DNA from: G025836975 sp048751585
GTDB lineage: Bacteria; Pseudomonadota; Gammaproteobacteria; Burkholderiales; Burkholderiaceae_B
Assembly (NCBI RefSeq): GCF_048751585.1
Contig: NZ_JAZHOB010000006.1
Location: 283,130 to 347,129, forward strand
Direction: 5' to 3'
Length of the DNA stretch: 64,000 nt
Positions 40,612 through 49,149 of the stretch are shown here, in pieces. Under the pieces are notes generated by a model. It had not been told where the DNA came from, did not search any database, and was given only the letters and a program-made list of their open reading frames with translations. The position numbers were made by a program, and so were the translations under genes. How positions within the stretch are numbered: the first letter of the stretch is position 1; every line of letters begins with the position of its first letter.

Positions 40612-42270
40612 TCAAGCCTCGGAAAGTATCAGTGCGGCGGTTTGCCTGGGTTGCAAAATCTGTGCCCGTAACGGTATCGCGCCTGTTTTGTGTCTGCCTG
40701 TATTCAGCACTTCTATGGACAGCCGCAGATTGCCGGCTTCACCCGCCAAGGTTCTTACGGTATTCCCCAAGTCCTGGACCAGTGCCGCGTTCTGGTGGGT
40801 GACGCCGTCCATCTGGGCGATGGCTTGGTTGATCTGCTCCAGGCCGCTGGATTGCTCCACCGAGGCGGTGGATATTTCGCCCATGATGTCGGTGACGCGG
40901 CGCACGGAGTCGACGATTTCCTGCATGGTTTGGCCGGCGCGGGCGGCATGTTCGGATCCGACCGCCATGCGATCCACAGACTCGTCGATCAGTGTCTTGA
41001 TCTCTTTGGCGGCCTGCGAGCTCTTTTGGGCCAGGCTGCGCACCTCGCCCGCCACGACGGCAAAGCCTCGGCCCGCCTCGCCGGCGCGGGCGGATTCGAC
41101 GGCGGCGTTAAGCGCAAGGATATTCGTCTGGAATGCGATTTCTTCTATCAAGGAGACGATGTCGCCTATTTTGCGCGAGCTGTCGTGTATGCCTTGCATG
41201 GTGTTGACGACGTCGCCGACCACGGCGCCGCCGCGCTGGGCGATCTGCATGCTGTCGTCGGCCAACTGGCTGGCCAAGTGGGCGTTGTCGGCATTCTGCT
41301 TGACGGTAACGGTCAGCTCTTCCATGCTGGCGGCCGTTTCCTGCAGGGATGCGGCCTGGTCTTCGGTGCGGGCCGACAGGTTGGTGTTGCTGGCGTCCAG
41401 GATCTGGGCCATGCGCGCGGTGGCGTAGGCGCCGCCATGCACGTCGTTGGCGATGCCCAGCAGGCTTTTGCGCATCATGTCCAGATAGAAATACAGATTG
41501 CCGACTTCGCCTTCCTGCTCGGCGTCGATGTCGATCTGTAAATTACCCGATGCGATCTGGCGGGCGATCTTGGCGGCGCCCTCCAGAGGCATGACGACGC
41601 GCTGGGCGATGCGCCAGCCATAGGCCAGGCTGGCCGCAGTGGCTGCGCCGATGCCCGCCAGCGCCCACCACTGGTAGGGAGCGGGCACGCCGCCGGTCAG
41701 CGCCAGCCAGGTGGCGACGGCTATGGTTGCCGTGGAAAGGGCGGCCATGCGGAACATGCCGGCTTTCAAGGTTTTTTCAAAGGGCAGGGCGGCGATGTCG
41801 AATGCCCGCCGCCATCCGGTGCGCACGCGCTGGCCGTGCCTGACGGCATAGCCGCCCGCGCGGCCCGCGTTGATGTCGTCGTAGAACTCCTGGGCCGCGT
41901 CGACCTGTTCCTGGGTGGGCTGGACCCGGACCGATGCATACCCCGTGACTTCGCCATGTTCGTAGATAGGCACGACGTTGGCCAGCACCCAATAGAAGCC
42001 GCCGTCCTTGCGCCGGTTCTTGACCAGACCCAGCCAAGGCTTGCGGGCATGCATGCTGTCCCATAAATCCTGGAATGCCGCAGGCGGCATGTCGGGGTGG
42101 CGGATCAGGTTATGCGGCTTGCCGATAAGCTCTTCCCGGGTGTAGCCGCTGATCTCGATGAATGCCGGGTTTGCGTAGGTGATTCTGCCCTTGGTGTCCG
42201 TCTTGGAAATCAGGTATTGATCGGGGCGAACTTTGGTTTCGATGTTGTTGACGGGATGGTTGATGCGCAT
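40612..42270 (-). CDS. Aer-like PAS-domain chemoreceptor
   Basis: The product is 552 residues. The PAS domain is N-terminal (ISKTDTKGRITYANPAFIEISGYTREELIGKPHNLIRHPDMP; about 15-115), followed by two membrane helices at about 180-225, a HAMP-like segment and the signalling coil with IAFQTNILALNAAVESARAG. This is the Aer architecture, which senses redox state or oxygen through a PAS-bound flavin. The C-terminal end (LILSEA) lies directly against the toxin remnant, so the original tail may have been altered. Confidence 0.93.
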   Translation of the reverse strand: MRINHPVNNIETKVRPDQYLISKTDTKGRITYANPAFIEISGYTREELIGKPHNLIRHPDMPPAAFQDLWDSMHARKPWLGLVKNRRKDGGFYWVLANVVPIYEHGEVTGYASVRVQPTQEQVDAAQEFYDDINAGRAGGYAVRHGQRVRTGWRRAFDIAALPFEKTLKAGMFRMAALSTATIAVATWLALTGGVPAPYQWWALAGIGAATAASLAYGWRIAQRVVMPLEGAAKIARQIASGNLQIDIDAEQEGEVGNLYFYLDMMRKSLLGIANDVHGGAYATARMAQILDASNTNLSARTEDQAASLQETAASMEELTVTVKQNADNAHLASQLADDSMQIAQRGGAVVGDVVNTMQGIHDSSRKIGDIVSLIEEIAFQTNILALNAAVESARAGEAGRGFAVVAGEVRSLAQKSSQAAKEIKTLIDESVDRMAVGSEHAARAGQTMQEIVDSVRRVTDIMGEISTASVEQSSGLEQINQAIAQMDGVTHQNAALVQDLGNTVRTLAGEAGNLRLSIEVLNTGRHKTGAIPLRAQILQPRQTAALILSEA

Positions 42271-42295
42271 GAGGTTGAAATAGCCGGTCTCGGAG

Positions 42296-42315
42296 GCCTG
42301 GGCGTCGGCCCAGGC
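42296..42315 (-). other. GC-rich hairpin in the leader of the Aer-like gene
   Basis: GCCTGGGC and GCCCAGGC around a GTCG loop. On the plus strand it is followed by TTTT, so it may be a terminator from that side. On the minus strand it lies 26 bases before the receptor start codon. Confidence 0.45.
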
Positions 42316-42451
42316 TTTTCGGGTTGTTGTTATAAAAATTGGAAAGTTGGGGCGATATTAGGACGGAGTCCGGCCTGCCGTTTTGATCTGGATCATGTAA
42401 CCAGGTTATTGGTATGGTTATTTGAATGGTAGAAATGTTTGTTGCTTGCTT

Positions 42452-42787
42452 TCATTGGCCAATCGCCAGTCGAACTGGCTTCCCTATGCGGCTTAACATT
42501 TCGACTAATGAGTCAATCGTAAACTTGCTTGTTTTTTTGTTAACGACATCAGAGACCCGAGGGCGGGATACCATCAGGATTTCTGCAGCCTCAGCTTGTT
42601 TCAGATGGTTTTGTTCTATCCACCCAGCCAGCTCTGCCATCAATTGCTCTTTTAATAAGGATATGTCATTTATCTGCTTCTGTGAGGCGGCTTGCAGCCG
42701 TTTGGCTTCGCCGACAGGGAAGCCTAGTTCAAGAAACAGATTCACTCCTGGTTTTGTAATGTGGCGAATTTCAGTATCGGCTTTCAC
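42452..42787 (-). CDS. XRE-family antitoxin paired with Gp49-like toxin
   Basis: The product is 111 residues with a C-terminal helix-turn-helix (LKQAEAAEILMVSRPRVSDVVNKKTSKFTIDSLVEMLSRIGKPV), the COG5606/HTH_37 build of antitoxins coupled to phage-derived Gp49/RelE toxins. Its ATG overlaps the toxin stop (ATGA). It probably represses the operon at the palindrome 43148-43163. Confidence 0.88.
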   Translation of the reverse strand: MKADTEIRHITKPGVNLFLELGFPVGEAKRLQAASQKQINDISLLKEQLMAELAGWIEQNHLKQAEAAEILMVSRPRVSDVVNKKTSKFTIDSLVEMLSRIGKPVRLAIGQ

Positions 42788-43143
42788 GAATTTGTTTTCC
42801 TTGAATCAACTACAGCTCGGTAACGTATTACGGCGAGCTCCTTGTCCCGCTTGCTGGTGGACTGCCTTTTCTTTTGAAAACAATGCAGAACGTATATGGC
42901 CTCCTCGAACTTGGCAACGTATATCACTCTGTATATCCCCCCACCGTCGGAAATACGAATCTCTTGGGTACCCATGCCTATGTTATTGAACGGTTTCCAG
43001 TCCTCTGGCTCAAGACCTGCTTGAACTCTGCTTAACTGGAAGCCCGCATCACGGCGCGGCGCATCGGGAAACGCTAATAAATCGTTGTAGGCAGAACCGA
43101 CCCAGCGAATTTCCTTTTCTGCTTTTCTGATTTCATAAACCAT
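42784..43143 (-). CDS. Gp49-like (RelE superfamily) toxin
   Basis: The product is 119 residues from the ATG at 43143 (MVYEIRKAEKEIRWVGSAYNDLLAFP). The PF05973 features are present: DAPRRDAGFQLSRVQAGLEPEDWKPF and the core RISDGGGIYRVIYVAKFEEAIYVLHCFQKK. Such toxins block translation until neutralised. The frame upstream to 43269 is crossed by the operator palindrome and is not coding. Confidence 0.9.
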   Translation of the reverse strand: MVYEIRKAEKEIRWVGSAYNDLLAFPDAPRRDAGFQLSRVQAGLEPEDWKPFNNIGMGTQEIRISDGGGIYRVIYVAKFEEAIYVLHCFQKKRQSTSKRDKELAVIRYRAVVDSRKTNS

Positions 43144-43147
43144 TTTT

Positions 43148-43163
43148 GTATAAAATTTTATAC
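43148..43163 (-). promoter_or_regulatory. 16-bp perfect palindrome, probable toxin-antitoxin operator
   Basis: GTATAAAATTTTATAC is perfectly symmetric and ends 4 bases before the toxin start codon. It includes TATAAA and TATAAAAT-like -10 sequence, so binding would directly block the promoter or the ribosome site. Confidence 0.7.
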
Positions 43164-43313
43164 CAATTGGATAGGCAAGTAAAGGAATAGGCACCGCCAG
43201 GTATCGACGGCGCGTATCAGGCATGACCATACCGTGTGGCACTGCCCAATGTCTTGCCACCTGTGACAATCATGCCCACCCCCAAGGTGCTACGTCACGA
43301 ACCTGCCGACCAT

Positions 43314-43340
43314 AAAAAAACCGGCTCCTTGCGGAGCCGG
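43314..43340 (-). terminator. terminator of the TRAP transporter operon
   Basis: On the minus strand CCGGCTCC-GCAA-GGAGCCGG is followed by seven T. It lies 44 bases after the dctM stop. Upstream of it, 43164-43313 holds nothing I can assign. Confidence 0.92.
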
Positions 43341-43383
43341 CTGCTGCCAGGGGCCTTGGCGGCCCTCTTGTTATCTACCAGGA

Positions 43384-45276
43384 TCAGTAAAGCACCCTGG
43401 GGAGCCACAGTCCGATTTCGGGGAATACGTACAGCATCACGATGGCGATGATCTGTATTCCCATGAAAGGCAGCATGCCCGCGAAGATCTGGTTCAGGGT
43501 GACGTGCGGCGGCGCAACCCCCTTCAGGTAGAACGCGGACATGGCGACCGGCGGCGACAGGAAGGCCGTTTGCAGGTTAAGCGCGACCAGCAGGCCGAAG
43601 AATAGCGGATCGATCTGGTAGTGCGCCAGTAAGGGCAGGAAGATGGGCATGAAGATCACGATGATCTCGGTCCATTCCAGGGGCCAGCCCAGCAGGAAAA
43701 TGACGATTTGCGCCAGGATCATGAACTGGACCGGGGTCAGGTCCATGCCCAATACCCAGCTGTTGATGATCTCTTGTCCGCCCAGCAGTGCGAATGCCGC
43801 CGAGAAGATGCTGGAGCCCACGAACAGCCAGCACACCATGGCGCTGGTCTTGGCCGCCAGGTACACCGACTCCTTCAGCATTTCCATGTTCAATCGCCGG
43901 TAGGCCAGCGCCAGCAACAGGCCGCCGAACGAGCCCATGGCCGCCGCTTCCGATGGCGTGGCAAGTCCGAACACGATGCTGCCCAGGACCGCCAGAATCA
44001 TGATGGCCAGCGGGAAGAACGAGCTGAGCAGCATCTTGAAGACTTCAAGGCGGGCAAAGGTGAAGATGGTGTAGAAGATCAGCAGCAGGATCGTGCCCAC
44101 AGCCAGGGTGATCCAGAAGCTGAGTGGTGCCGAAATGGAATCGGCCGTTGCTTCGCCCGCCGCGTCGCCGCTTGCGGCGGCGGCAGGCTGGGCTGGCTCC
44201 GCCCCTGCGGGTTCGGCCAGGCCGGTGGATCCTTCCGGTTCTTGAAGGCCACCGCTACTGGCCAGGCTGTTGTCGAACCCGCCGGCAAAGCCCATTTCCA
44301 CCAGGCCGCTTTCCTGGACGGCGGCGGGCTTGGTTACGATTTCGTAGCTAAGCAGCATGGCGGCGGCGAACACCAGGGCGGGCAGCAGCGCGATGACAAG
44401 GTGATTGAACAAGGTGCGCATCGGCACGTTCGCATTGCGCTTGCCTTTCATGGCGCCGATCAGGCCGGGGAGTACCCGGTTGCTGACGGTGTCCTTGACG
44501 ATCTGCGCGAACTCGGGCAGCGTTACGCGACGTTCTTCCTCGGACAGCGGAGGCGCCGACTTGGGGCTGACTTTCGCCACGATCATGATGTACAGGACGT
44601 ACAGCAGGGCCAGCATGATGCCGGGGAAGAAGGCCCCCGCATACAGCTTGACCACCGATACCCCGGCCACCGCGCCGTACACGATAAGCAGCACCGATGG
44701 CGGGATCATGATGCCCAGGCAGCCGCCGGCGGTAATGGCACCGGCGGTCAGCCGGATGCTGTAGCCTGCCTTGAGCATGGCCGGCAGGGCCAGCAGGCCC
44801 ATCAGCGTGACCACGGCGCCCACGATGCCCGTTGCCGTGGCGAACACGGCGCAGGTAATGACCGTGGCGACGGCCAGCGAGCCCGGCACGCGGGCCATGG
44901 CCAGGTGCATGCTTTTGAACAGTTTTTCAATGAGGTTGGCGCGTTCGACCAAATAGCCCATGAAAATGAACAGCGGCACGGCAATCAGCACGTCATTGGT
45001 CATGACTGCATAAGTGCGCAGCACCATCAGGTCCAGCGTTTGTTCTATGGCGATCTGCGGCCCCATGCCGCGATAGGCCAGGTAGGTGAACATGACGCCC
45101 ATGCCCATCAGGGTAAAGGCGGTGGGGAACCCCAGCATGATGGTGACGACGATCAGGCCCAGCATCAGCAGGCCCAGGTGGCCGTTGGTGATGTCCGCCG
45201 GCGAGGGCATAAGCACTATCAGCGCGATGACGACGGCCACTAATATAGAGAGGCCGAACCATATCTCTTTTCTCAT
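43384..45276 (-). CDS. dctM: TRAP transporter large permease subunit DctM, extended form
   Basis: The product is 630 residues; typical DctM has about 425. Both halves of the permease are recognisable (LGFPTAFTLMGMGVMF, GGCLGIMIPPSVLLIVYG, ATPSEAAAMGSFGGLLLALAYRR, LNLQTAFLSPPVAMSAFYLKG). The extra 150-200 residues lie in the middle and include another hydrophobic helix and an Ala/Glu/Pro-rich soluble stretch. It imports organic acids with sodium and the binding protein DctP. It overlaps dctQ by 4 bases. Confidence 0.94.
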   Translation of the reverse strand: MRKEIWFGLSILVAVVIALIVLMPSPADITNGHLGLLMLGLIVVTIMLGFPTAFTLMGMGVMFTYLAYRGMGPQIAIEQTLDLMVLRTYAVMTNDVLIAVPLFIFMGYLVERANLIEKLFKSMHLAMARVPGSLAVATVITCAVFATATGIVGAVVTLMGLLALPAMLKAGYSIRLTAGAITAGGCLGIMIPPSVLLIVYGAVAGVSVVKLYAGAFFPGIMLALLYVLYIMIVAKVSPKSAPPLSEEERRVTLPEFAQIVKDTVSNRVLPGLIGAMKGKRNANVPMRTLFNHLVIALLPALVFAAAMLLSYEIVTKPAAVQESGLVEMGFAGGFDNSLASSGGLQEPEGSTGLAEPAGAEPAQPAAAASGDAAGEATADSISAPLSFWITLAVGTILLLIFYTIFTFARLEVFKMLLSSFFPLAIMILAVLGSIVFGLATPSEAAAMGSFGGLLLALAYRRLNMEMLKESVYLAAKTSAMVCWLFVGSSIFSAAFALLGGQEIINSWVLGMDLTPVQFMILAQIVIFLLGWPLEWTEIIVIFMPIFLPLLAHYQIDPLFFGLLVALNLQTAFLSPPVAMSAFYLKGVAPPHVTLNQIFAGMLPFMGIQIIAIVMLYVFPEIGLWLPRVLY

Positions 45277-45902
45277 GGTTGCTTCCCTTTTTCTTGGTCG
45301 ATGACTATGGAGTCAAGCGCATTGATTTCATTGGTGTCCACGTGCACCATGTCTTTGAGTTTGTCCACGTCGACTTCTTCGACGTCTTTATCGCGCTTGG
45401 GCCAGTCGCCGTGCTTCAGGCACTGGATGCAGTAGACGATCTCGACAAAGCCCTGGAACAGCAGCGTGACGCCGGCCAGGGGGATGATGAACTTGAACGG
45501 GTAGATGGGCGGGCCGTCGGCGGTAATGGTGGAGTGCTCATTGATCATGTAGGACTCCATGGCATAGTTATAGCCCGCCCAGGCCAGCGCCACGACGCCG
45601 GGTATGAAGAACAATATGTACAGGGTCAGATCCAGGCCGGCCTGCAGGCGCGGCGGGAAGAAGCCATACAGCACGTCGCCGCGCACGTGTCCGTTCTTGG
45701 ACAATGTGTAGGCGCCGGCCATCATGAACAGTGCGCCATACATCATGTTCATGGCGTCGAAGGCCCATGCATGGGGCTCGCCCAGGGCGTAGCGCGAAAA
45801 CACTTCATAAGTCACGAACAGCGTCAATGCCAGGACAAACCAGCCAAAAAGCTGCCCTATCCAGGTGTTGACCCGGTCTATGGTTTGCAAAAATTTTTGC
45901 AT
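45273..45902 (-). CDS. dctQ: TRAP transporter small permease subunit DctQ
   Basis: The product is 209 residues with four hydrophobic helices and the DctQ segment VTYEVFSRYALGEPHAWAFD. It partners the large subunit. A charged C-terminal tail of about 45 residues (KRDKDVEEVDVDKLKDM) is longer than usual. A terminator-like hairpin separates it from dctP. Confidence 0.93.
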   Translation of the reverse strand: MQKFLQTIDRVNTWIGQLFGWFVLALTLFVTYEVFSRYALGEPHAWAFDAMNMMYGALFMMAGAYTLSKNGHVRGDVLYGFFPPRLQAGLDLTLYILFFIPGVVALAWAGYNYAMESYMINEHSTITADGPPIYPFKFIIPLAGVTLLFQGFVEIVYCIQCLKHGDWPKRDKDVEEVDVDKLKDMVHVDTNEINALDSIVIDQEKGKQP

Positions 45903-45974
45903 GGTAGATTCACCTTGCTAGGGAAGAAGCAGGGGAACCGCGCACAAGATGCCGCGGCTCCTGGCAGCCGATTT

Positions 45975-46007
45975 AAAAAACACTACCCGTACAGCTGGGT
46001 AGTGTTT
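45975..46007 (-). terminator. intercistronic terminator between dctP and dctQM
   Basis: Arms AAACACTACCC (45978-45988) and GGGTAGTGTTT (45997-46007) around 8 bases. On the minus strand the stem is followed by TTTTTT-like sequence (TTTTTTAAAT). It begins 20 bases after the dctP stop. It likely lets dctP be made in excess over the membrane subunits. Confidence 0.8.
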
Positions 46008-46026
46008 GGTGCAGCACAATTGCGGC

Positions 46027-47187
46027 TTAGCTCTTCTTGGCGGCCGGCTTTTTGCCGAAGTAATGGTTGTATGCCATGCGCCGATTGTTGTTGGTGTCCA
46101 TGTCCCATGACACCGCGCGCGATGCAAAAGCGCGTTGCGACTCTTCGATTTCCTTGAAAAGCGGATTGGTTTTGCCCTTTGTGGCGACGATGTCGTCCCA
46201 GACCGTAAGCTGCTCTTGCAGGATGGCGTCGGGCGTCTTGTAGAACTTGACGCCGTCTTCCTTTTGCAGCTTGATGTAGTCTTGCGAGTAGCGGTTGACC
46301 GCCTTCCAGGACATGTCGGCCGAGGCGGCTTCCACGGCATTGGCGATGATGGCTTTCATCTTGTCGGGCAAGGCCTTGTACTTGTCCTTGTTGAAGATGA
46401 TTTCGAAGGTTTCCGACGACTGGTGGAAGCTTTGCAGCATGCACACCTTGGACACGTCGGGGAAGCCCAGCAGGCGATCCGATGTGGCGTTGTTGAACTC
46501 GGCGCCGTCCAGCAGGCCGCGGTCCAGGGCCGGAACGATTTCGCCGCCGGGCAGGGCGTTGACCGCCGCGCCCATGGCCGTGAACAAGTCGATGGCTAGG
46601 CCGTTGGTGCGGAACTTCAGGCCTTTCAGGTCGGCCGTCTTGGTGACCGGCTTCTTGAACCAGCCGAAGGCTTGCGTGGGCATGGGGCCGCTAAGGAAGG
46701 ACTCCACGTTGCCGCCGATTTGGTCATACAGTTTGACCAGCAGTTCTTTACCGCCGCCGTATTTGTGCCAAGCGAGAACCATGTTGGCGTCCATGCCGAA
46801 GGCCGGGCCGGACGAGTACAGAGCCAGGGCGTTTTGCTTGCCGTAGTTATAGCCCAGCACGCCGTGGCCGCCATCCAGGGTTCCTTTCGATACGGCATCG
46901 AGCAGTGCGAATGCGGGCACGACAGCGCCTGCCGGCAGGACTTCGATCTTGAGTTCGCCGCCAGTCATGTCGTTGATCTTCTTGGCGAAGTCCAGGGCGT
47001 ACTCGTGGAAAATATCGACCGTCGGCCAGGTGCTCTGGAAACGGAAATTGATGGGGGTCTGTGCGCTGACGATGGCGGGGAAGCCCATGCCCACCGCGGC
47101 CACCGTACCGGCGGCGGCGCCGCCTAGGAACTGGCGGCGCGACGACTTGGCGGGGGCAAGGTTGTCCAATTTAGCACTGCTTTTCAT
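46027..47187 (-). CDS. dctP: TRAP transporter substrate-binding protein DctP
   Basis: The product is 386 residues from the ATG at 47187 (MKSSAKLDNLAPAKSSRRQFLGG), preceded by AGGAGACAC. A Tat signal with SRRQFLGG and an AxA site (VSAQ) directs it to the periplasm. The DctP fold is typical, with FRTNGLAIDLFTAMGAAVNALPGGEIVPALDRGLLDG. It resembles the alpha-keto acid/mannitol-type branch, but the ligand is uncertain. Confidence 0.94.
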   Translation of the reverse strand: MKSSAKLDNLAPAKSSRRQFLGGAAAGTVAAVGMGFPAIVSAQTPINFRFQSTWPTVDIFHEYALDFAKKINDMTGGELKIEVLPAGAVVPAFALLDAVSKGTLDGGHGVLGYNYGKQNALALYSSGPAFGMDANMVLAWHKYGGGKELLVKLYDQIGGNVESFLSGPMPTQAFGWFKKPVTKTADLKGLKFRTNGLAIDLFTAMGAAVNALPGGEIVPALDRGLLDGAEFNNATSDRLLGFPDVSKVCMLQSFHQSSETFEIIFNKDKYKALPDKMKAIIANAVEAASADMSWKAVNRYSQDYIKLQKEDGVKFYKTPDAILQEQLTVWDDIVATKGKTNPLFKEIEESQRAFASRAVSWDMDTNNNRRMAYNHYFGKKPAAKKS

Positions 47188-47349
47188 TTTCTGTGTCTCC
47201 TGGCTTATATGACTACGTATCGTTGGTTGCAACAAGGTACAAACTATCAACTGCCGTCGCTTTTATAGGCTATCCGAATAGGCGAGTCAACAATTTGTAA
47301 GCCGGGCAAATTCAAGTACCAGGAATAAAAAAATTTTTGAGTTTTGTTT

Positions 47350-47374
47350 GAAACCCAATGTCCATAAGGGTTTC
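47350..47374. promoter_or_regulatory. inverted repeat in the dctP upstream region
   Basis: GAAACCC and GGGTTTC, 11 bases apart, lie about 165 bases upstream of dctP. This is the only notable element in 47188-47508. It may be an operator for dctP or part of a promoter; there is no adjoining regulator gene. Confidence 0.35.
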
Positions 47375-47508
47375 CGGAGGATGTTTAGGTTTGAATATTT
47401 AGGCTGGCGAGGATTTTCTTTCCCTGGCTGGCAGGGTTATCACGTAGAAATTCGGTGTTTCCACTAGGTCCCGAATCGTGGCTCTGCGCCACATTCGGGG
47501 AGGAACCG

Positions 47509-47691
47509 TCATGGGCGCCGCGCGCCTTGCCCGCGGTTGCGTTGACTGCTCTGATCCTGGCCTGTGCCGATCTGGCTGGTATGGCCGTCTTTCTTGCTTC
47601 GGTTCTGCTGGTCTCGATGGCTGCGTTGCTCCTCGCGAAGACGGTCATCTTTTTGCAGGGTCTCGTTGGACTGGCCGGGTCTATTCGTCAT
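47509..47691 (-). CDS. small hydrophilic protein, unknown
   Basis: An ATG at 47691 with AAGGA 6 bases upstream opens 60 codons of a very polar, Gln/Arg/Ser/Asp-rich protein (MTNRPGQSNETLQKDDRLRE, then SKKDGHTSQIGTGQDQSSQR). Composition suggests a disordered protein. On the other strand an overlapping hydrophobic frame (47455-47715) exists, and one of the two is a shadow. The ribosome binding site favours this one. No family recognised. Confidence 0.4.
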   Translation of the reverse strand: MTNRPGQSNETLQKDDRLREEQRSHRDQQNRSKKDGHTSQIGTGQDQSSQRNRGQGARRP

Positions 47692-47829
47692 GGCGATTCC
47701 TTGGTCGTGGGTTGAAGAGGCGGCTGCGGCAGCCGTCTTCGTTTTGCCAGCAATCGGCATTCCCGGTACAGGGGCATGGCATTTGCTGCCGCATCGCCGT
47801 GCCCGTACTCAATTCAAAGGAGCGGAACG

Positions 47830-48933
47830 ATGCGCGAGTGGTGGCTGGAAACCGAGGTGTTGTCTATTCCCGTGTGGAACTGGCTGTCGGCGCTGGTGGT
47901 TGCCGGCCTGATCTTGGTGGTTTTGCTGTTGATCCGGCAATGGGTGCGCAGGCGGGCCGGCAGTGATCCGGAGCATAAGCGCAGCATTTTCTTCCGCATG
48001 TTTTTCCAGATTGCAGCCAGCACCAGTTCGTTCGCCTTGTTTGCCCTGGCTGTGTTGGTCGGGGTGAAATTTCTGGATATGCCCCTGGCTTGGCGAGCCG
48101 GAATATCACAGTTGTGGTTCGTGGCCGTGGTGCTGCAGGTGGCGCTGTGGCTGAACGGGGCCATCACATTCGGCCTGGCGCGGTATCTGGAGCGCCATGC
48201 CGACCTGAATGCCGTCGCGATGAGTATCGTCGGGTTTGCGGCCAGGGCCGTGCTTTGGGTGGTGGCGGTCCTTGCCGTGCTGGATAATCTTGGAGTGAAC
48301 ATCACGGCTTTTATCGCCAGCCTGGGCATAGGCGGCGTGGCGGTTGCCTTGGCGGCACAGGTGGTATTAAGCGATTTGTTCGCCTCTGTTTCGATAGGGC
48401 TGGATAAGCCCTTTGAGCCCGGCGACTTTATCGTGGTCGGCGGCATCGCCGGCAGCATCGAGCACGTGGGCTTGAAGACGACGCGTATCCGCAGCCTGGG
48501 CGGCGAGCAGATCGTCTGCTCCAATACAGAGCTGTTGAAGCAGACCATACAAAACTACAAGCGCATGCAGTTGCGCCGTATTGCCTTCCGCTTCAGCTTG
48601 GCGTACGGAGCCGAACCGCAACAGGCGGAAGAGATTGCGCATTCCGTCAGGGCGTTGATCCAGGAACAAGATGGCACGCGTTTCGATCGGGCGCACCTGC
48701 TGCAATTTACCGAGCGCGGGCTGGAGTACGAGGTGGTGTATTACGTGCTAAGCGCCGAATACAACCAGTATATGGATATCCAGCAGGCCATCAATCTGGG
48801 CATCATGCGTGAAGTGGCGCAGCGGGGCTTGAGCTTCGGCCGTGGCGAAATGAGGGTCTATCAAGAGTCTGGTCCGGATGGCAACAAGTCCGGCTCGGAG
48901 GGCGGCAAGGAATCGGCGGCCGAGGGCGGGTAG
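47830..48933 (+). CDS. MscS-family mechanosensitive channel
   Basis: The product is 367 residues from the ATG at 47830, with AAAGGAG upstream. It has about four N-terminal helices, then the pore helix TM3 (ITAFIASLGIGGVAVALAAQ) and the MscS beta domain (LFASVSIGLDKPFEPGDFIVVGGIAGSIEHVGLKTTRIRSLGGEQIVCSN). It releases solutes on osmotic downshock. A Gly/Ser/Glu-rich tail overlaps the 3' end of the opposing DUF3820 gene by 73 bases. Confidence 0.93.
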   Translation: MREWWLETEVLSIPVWNWLSALVVAGLILVVLLLIRQWVRRRAGSDPEHKRSIFFRMFFQIAASTSSFALFALAVLVGVKFLDMPLAWRAGISQLWFVAVVLQVALWLNGAITFGLARYLERHADLNAVAMSIVGFAARAVLWVVAVLAVLDNLGVNITAFIASLGIGGVAVALAAQVVLSDLFASVSIGLDKPFEPGDFIVVGGIAGSIEHVGLKTTRIRSLGGEQIVCSNTELLKQTIQNYKRMQLRRIAFRFSLAYGAEPQQAEEIAHSVRALIQEQDGTRFDRAHLLQFTERGLEYEVVYYVLSAEYNQYMDIQQAINLGIMREVAQRGLSFGRGEMRVYQESGPDGNKSGSEGGKESAAEGG

Positions 48934-49145
48934 CGCCGCGTCCGCAGCGGCGTCAACAAGGAGGAAAGCCCGTTGTGATCCAGTTCCTGCATCAAGGCCA
49001 GAAGGCGGCCGATCTCTCCTTTGGGAAAGCCTTCCCGGGCGAACCAGTTCAAGTAGTGGCCGGGCAGGTCCGCGATAAGACGCCCCTTGTATTTGCCGTA
49101 AGGCATGCTGCGCGTCAGCAGCAACTCCAGATCGTCGGGATTCAT
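48861..49145 (-). CDS. DUF3820 family protein
   Basis: The product is 94 residues from the ATG at 49145 (MNPDDLELLLTRSMPYGKYKG). The core MPYGKYKGRLIADLPGHYLNW then FAREGFPKGEIGRLL is typical of DUF3820, a family of unknown function with similarity to a domain found with nucleases. The last 25 residues overlap the mscS 3' end in antisense. It is 4 bases after the VOC gene and probably co-transcribed. Confidence 0.85.
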   Translation of the reverse strand: MNPDDLELLLTRSMPYGKYKGRLIADLPGHYLNWFAREGFPKGEIGRLLALMQELDHNGLSSLLTPLRTRRYPPSAADSLPPSEPDLLPSGPDS

Positions 49146-49149
49146 GGCG

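Noticed and set aside
43708..45243. 511-codon plus-strand frame opposite dctM
   Set aside because: Composition (His, Gln, Gly, Asp-rich) is that of an antisense shadow, and dctM on the other strand is a complete recognised gene.
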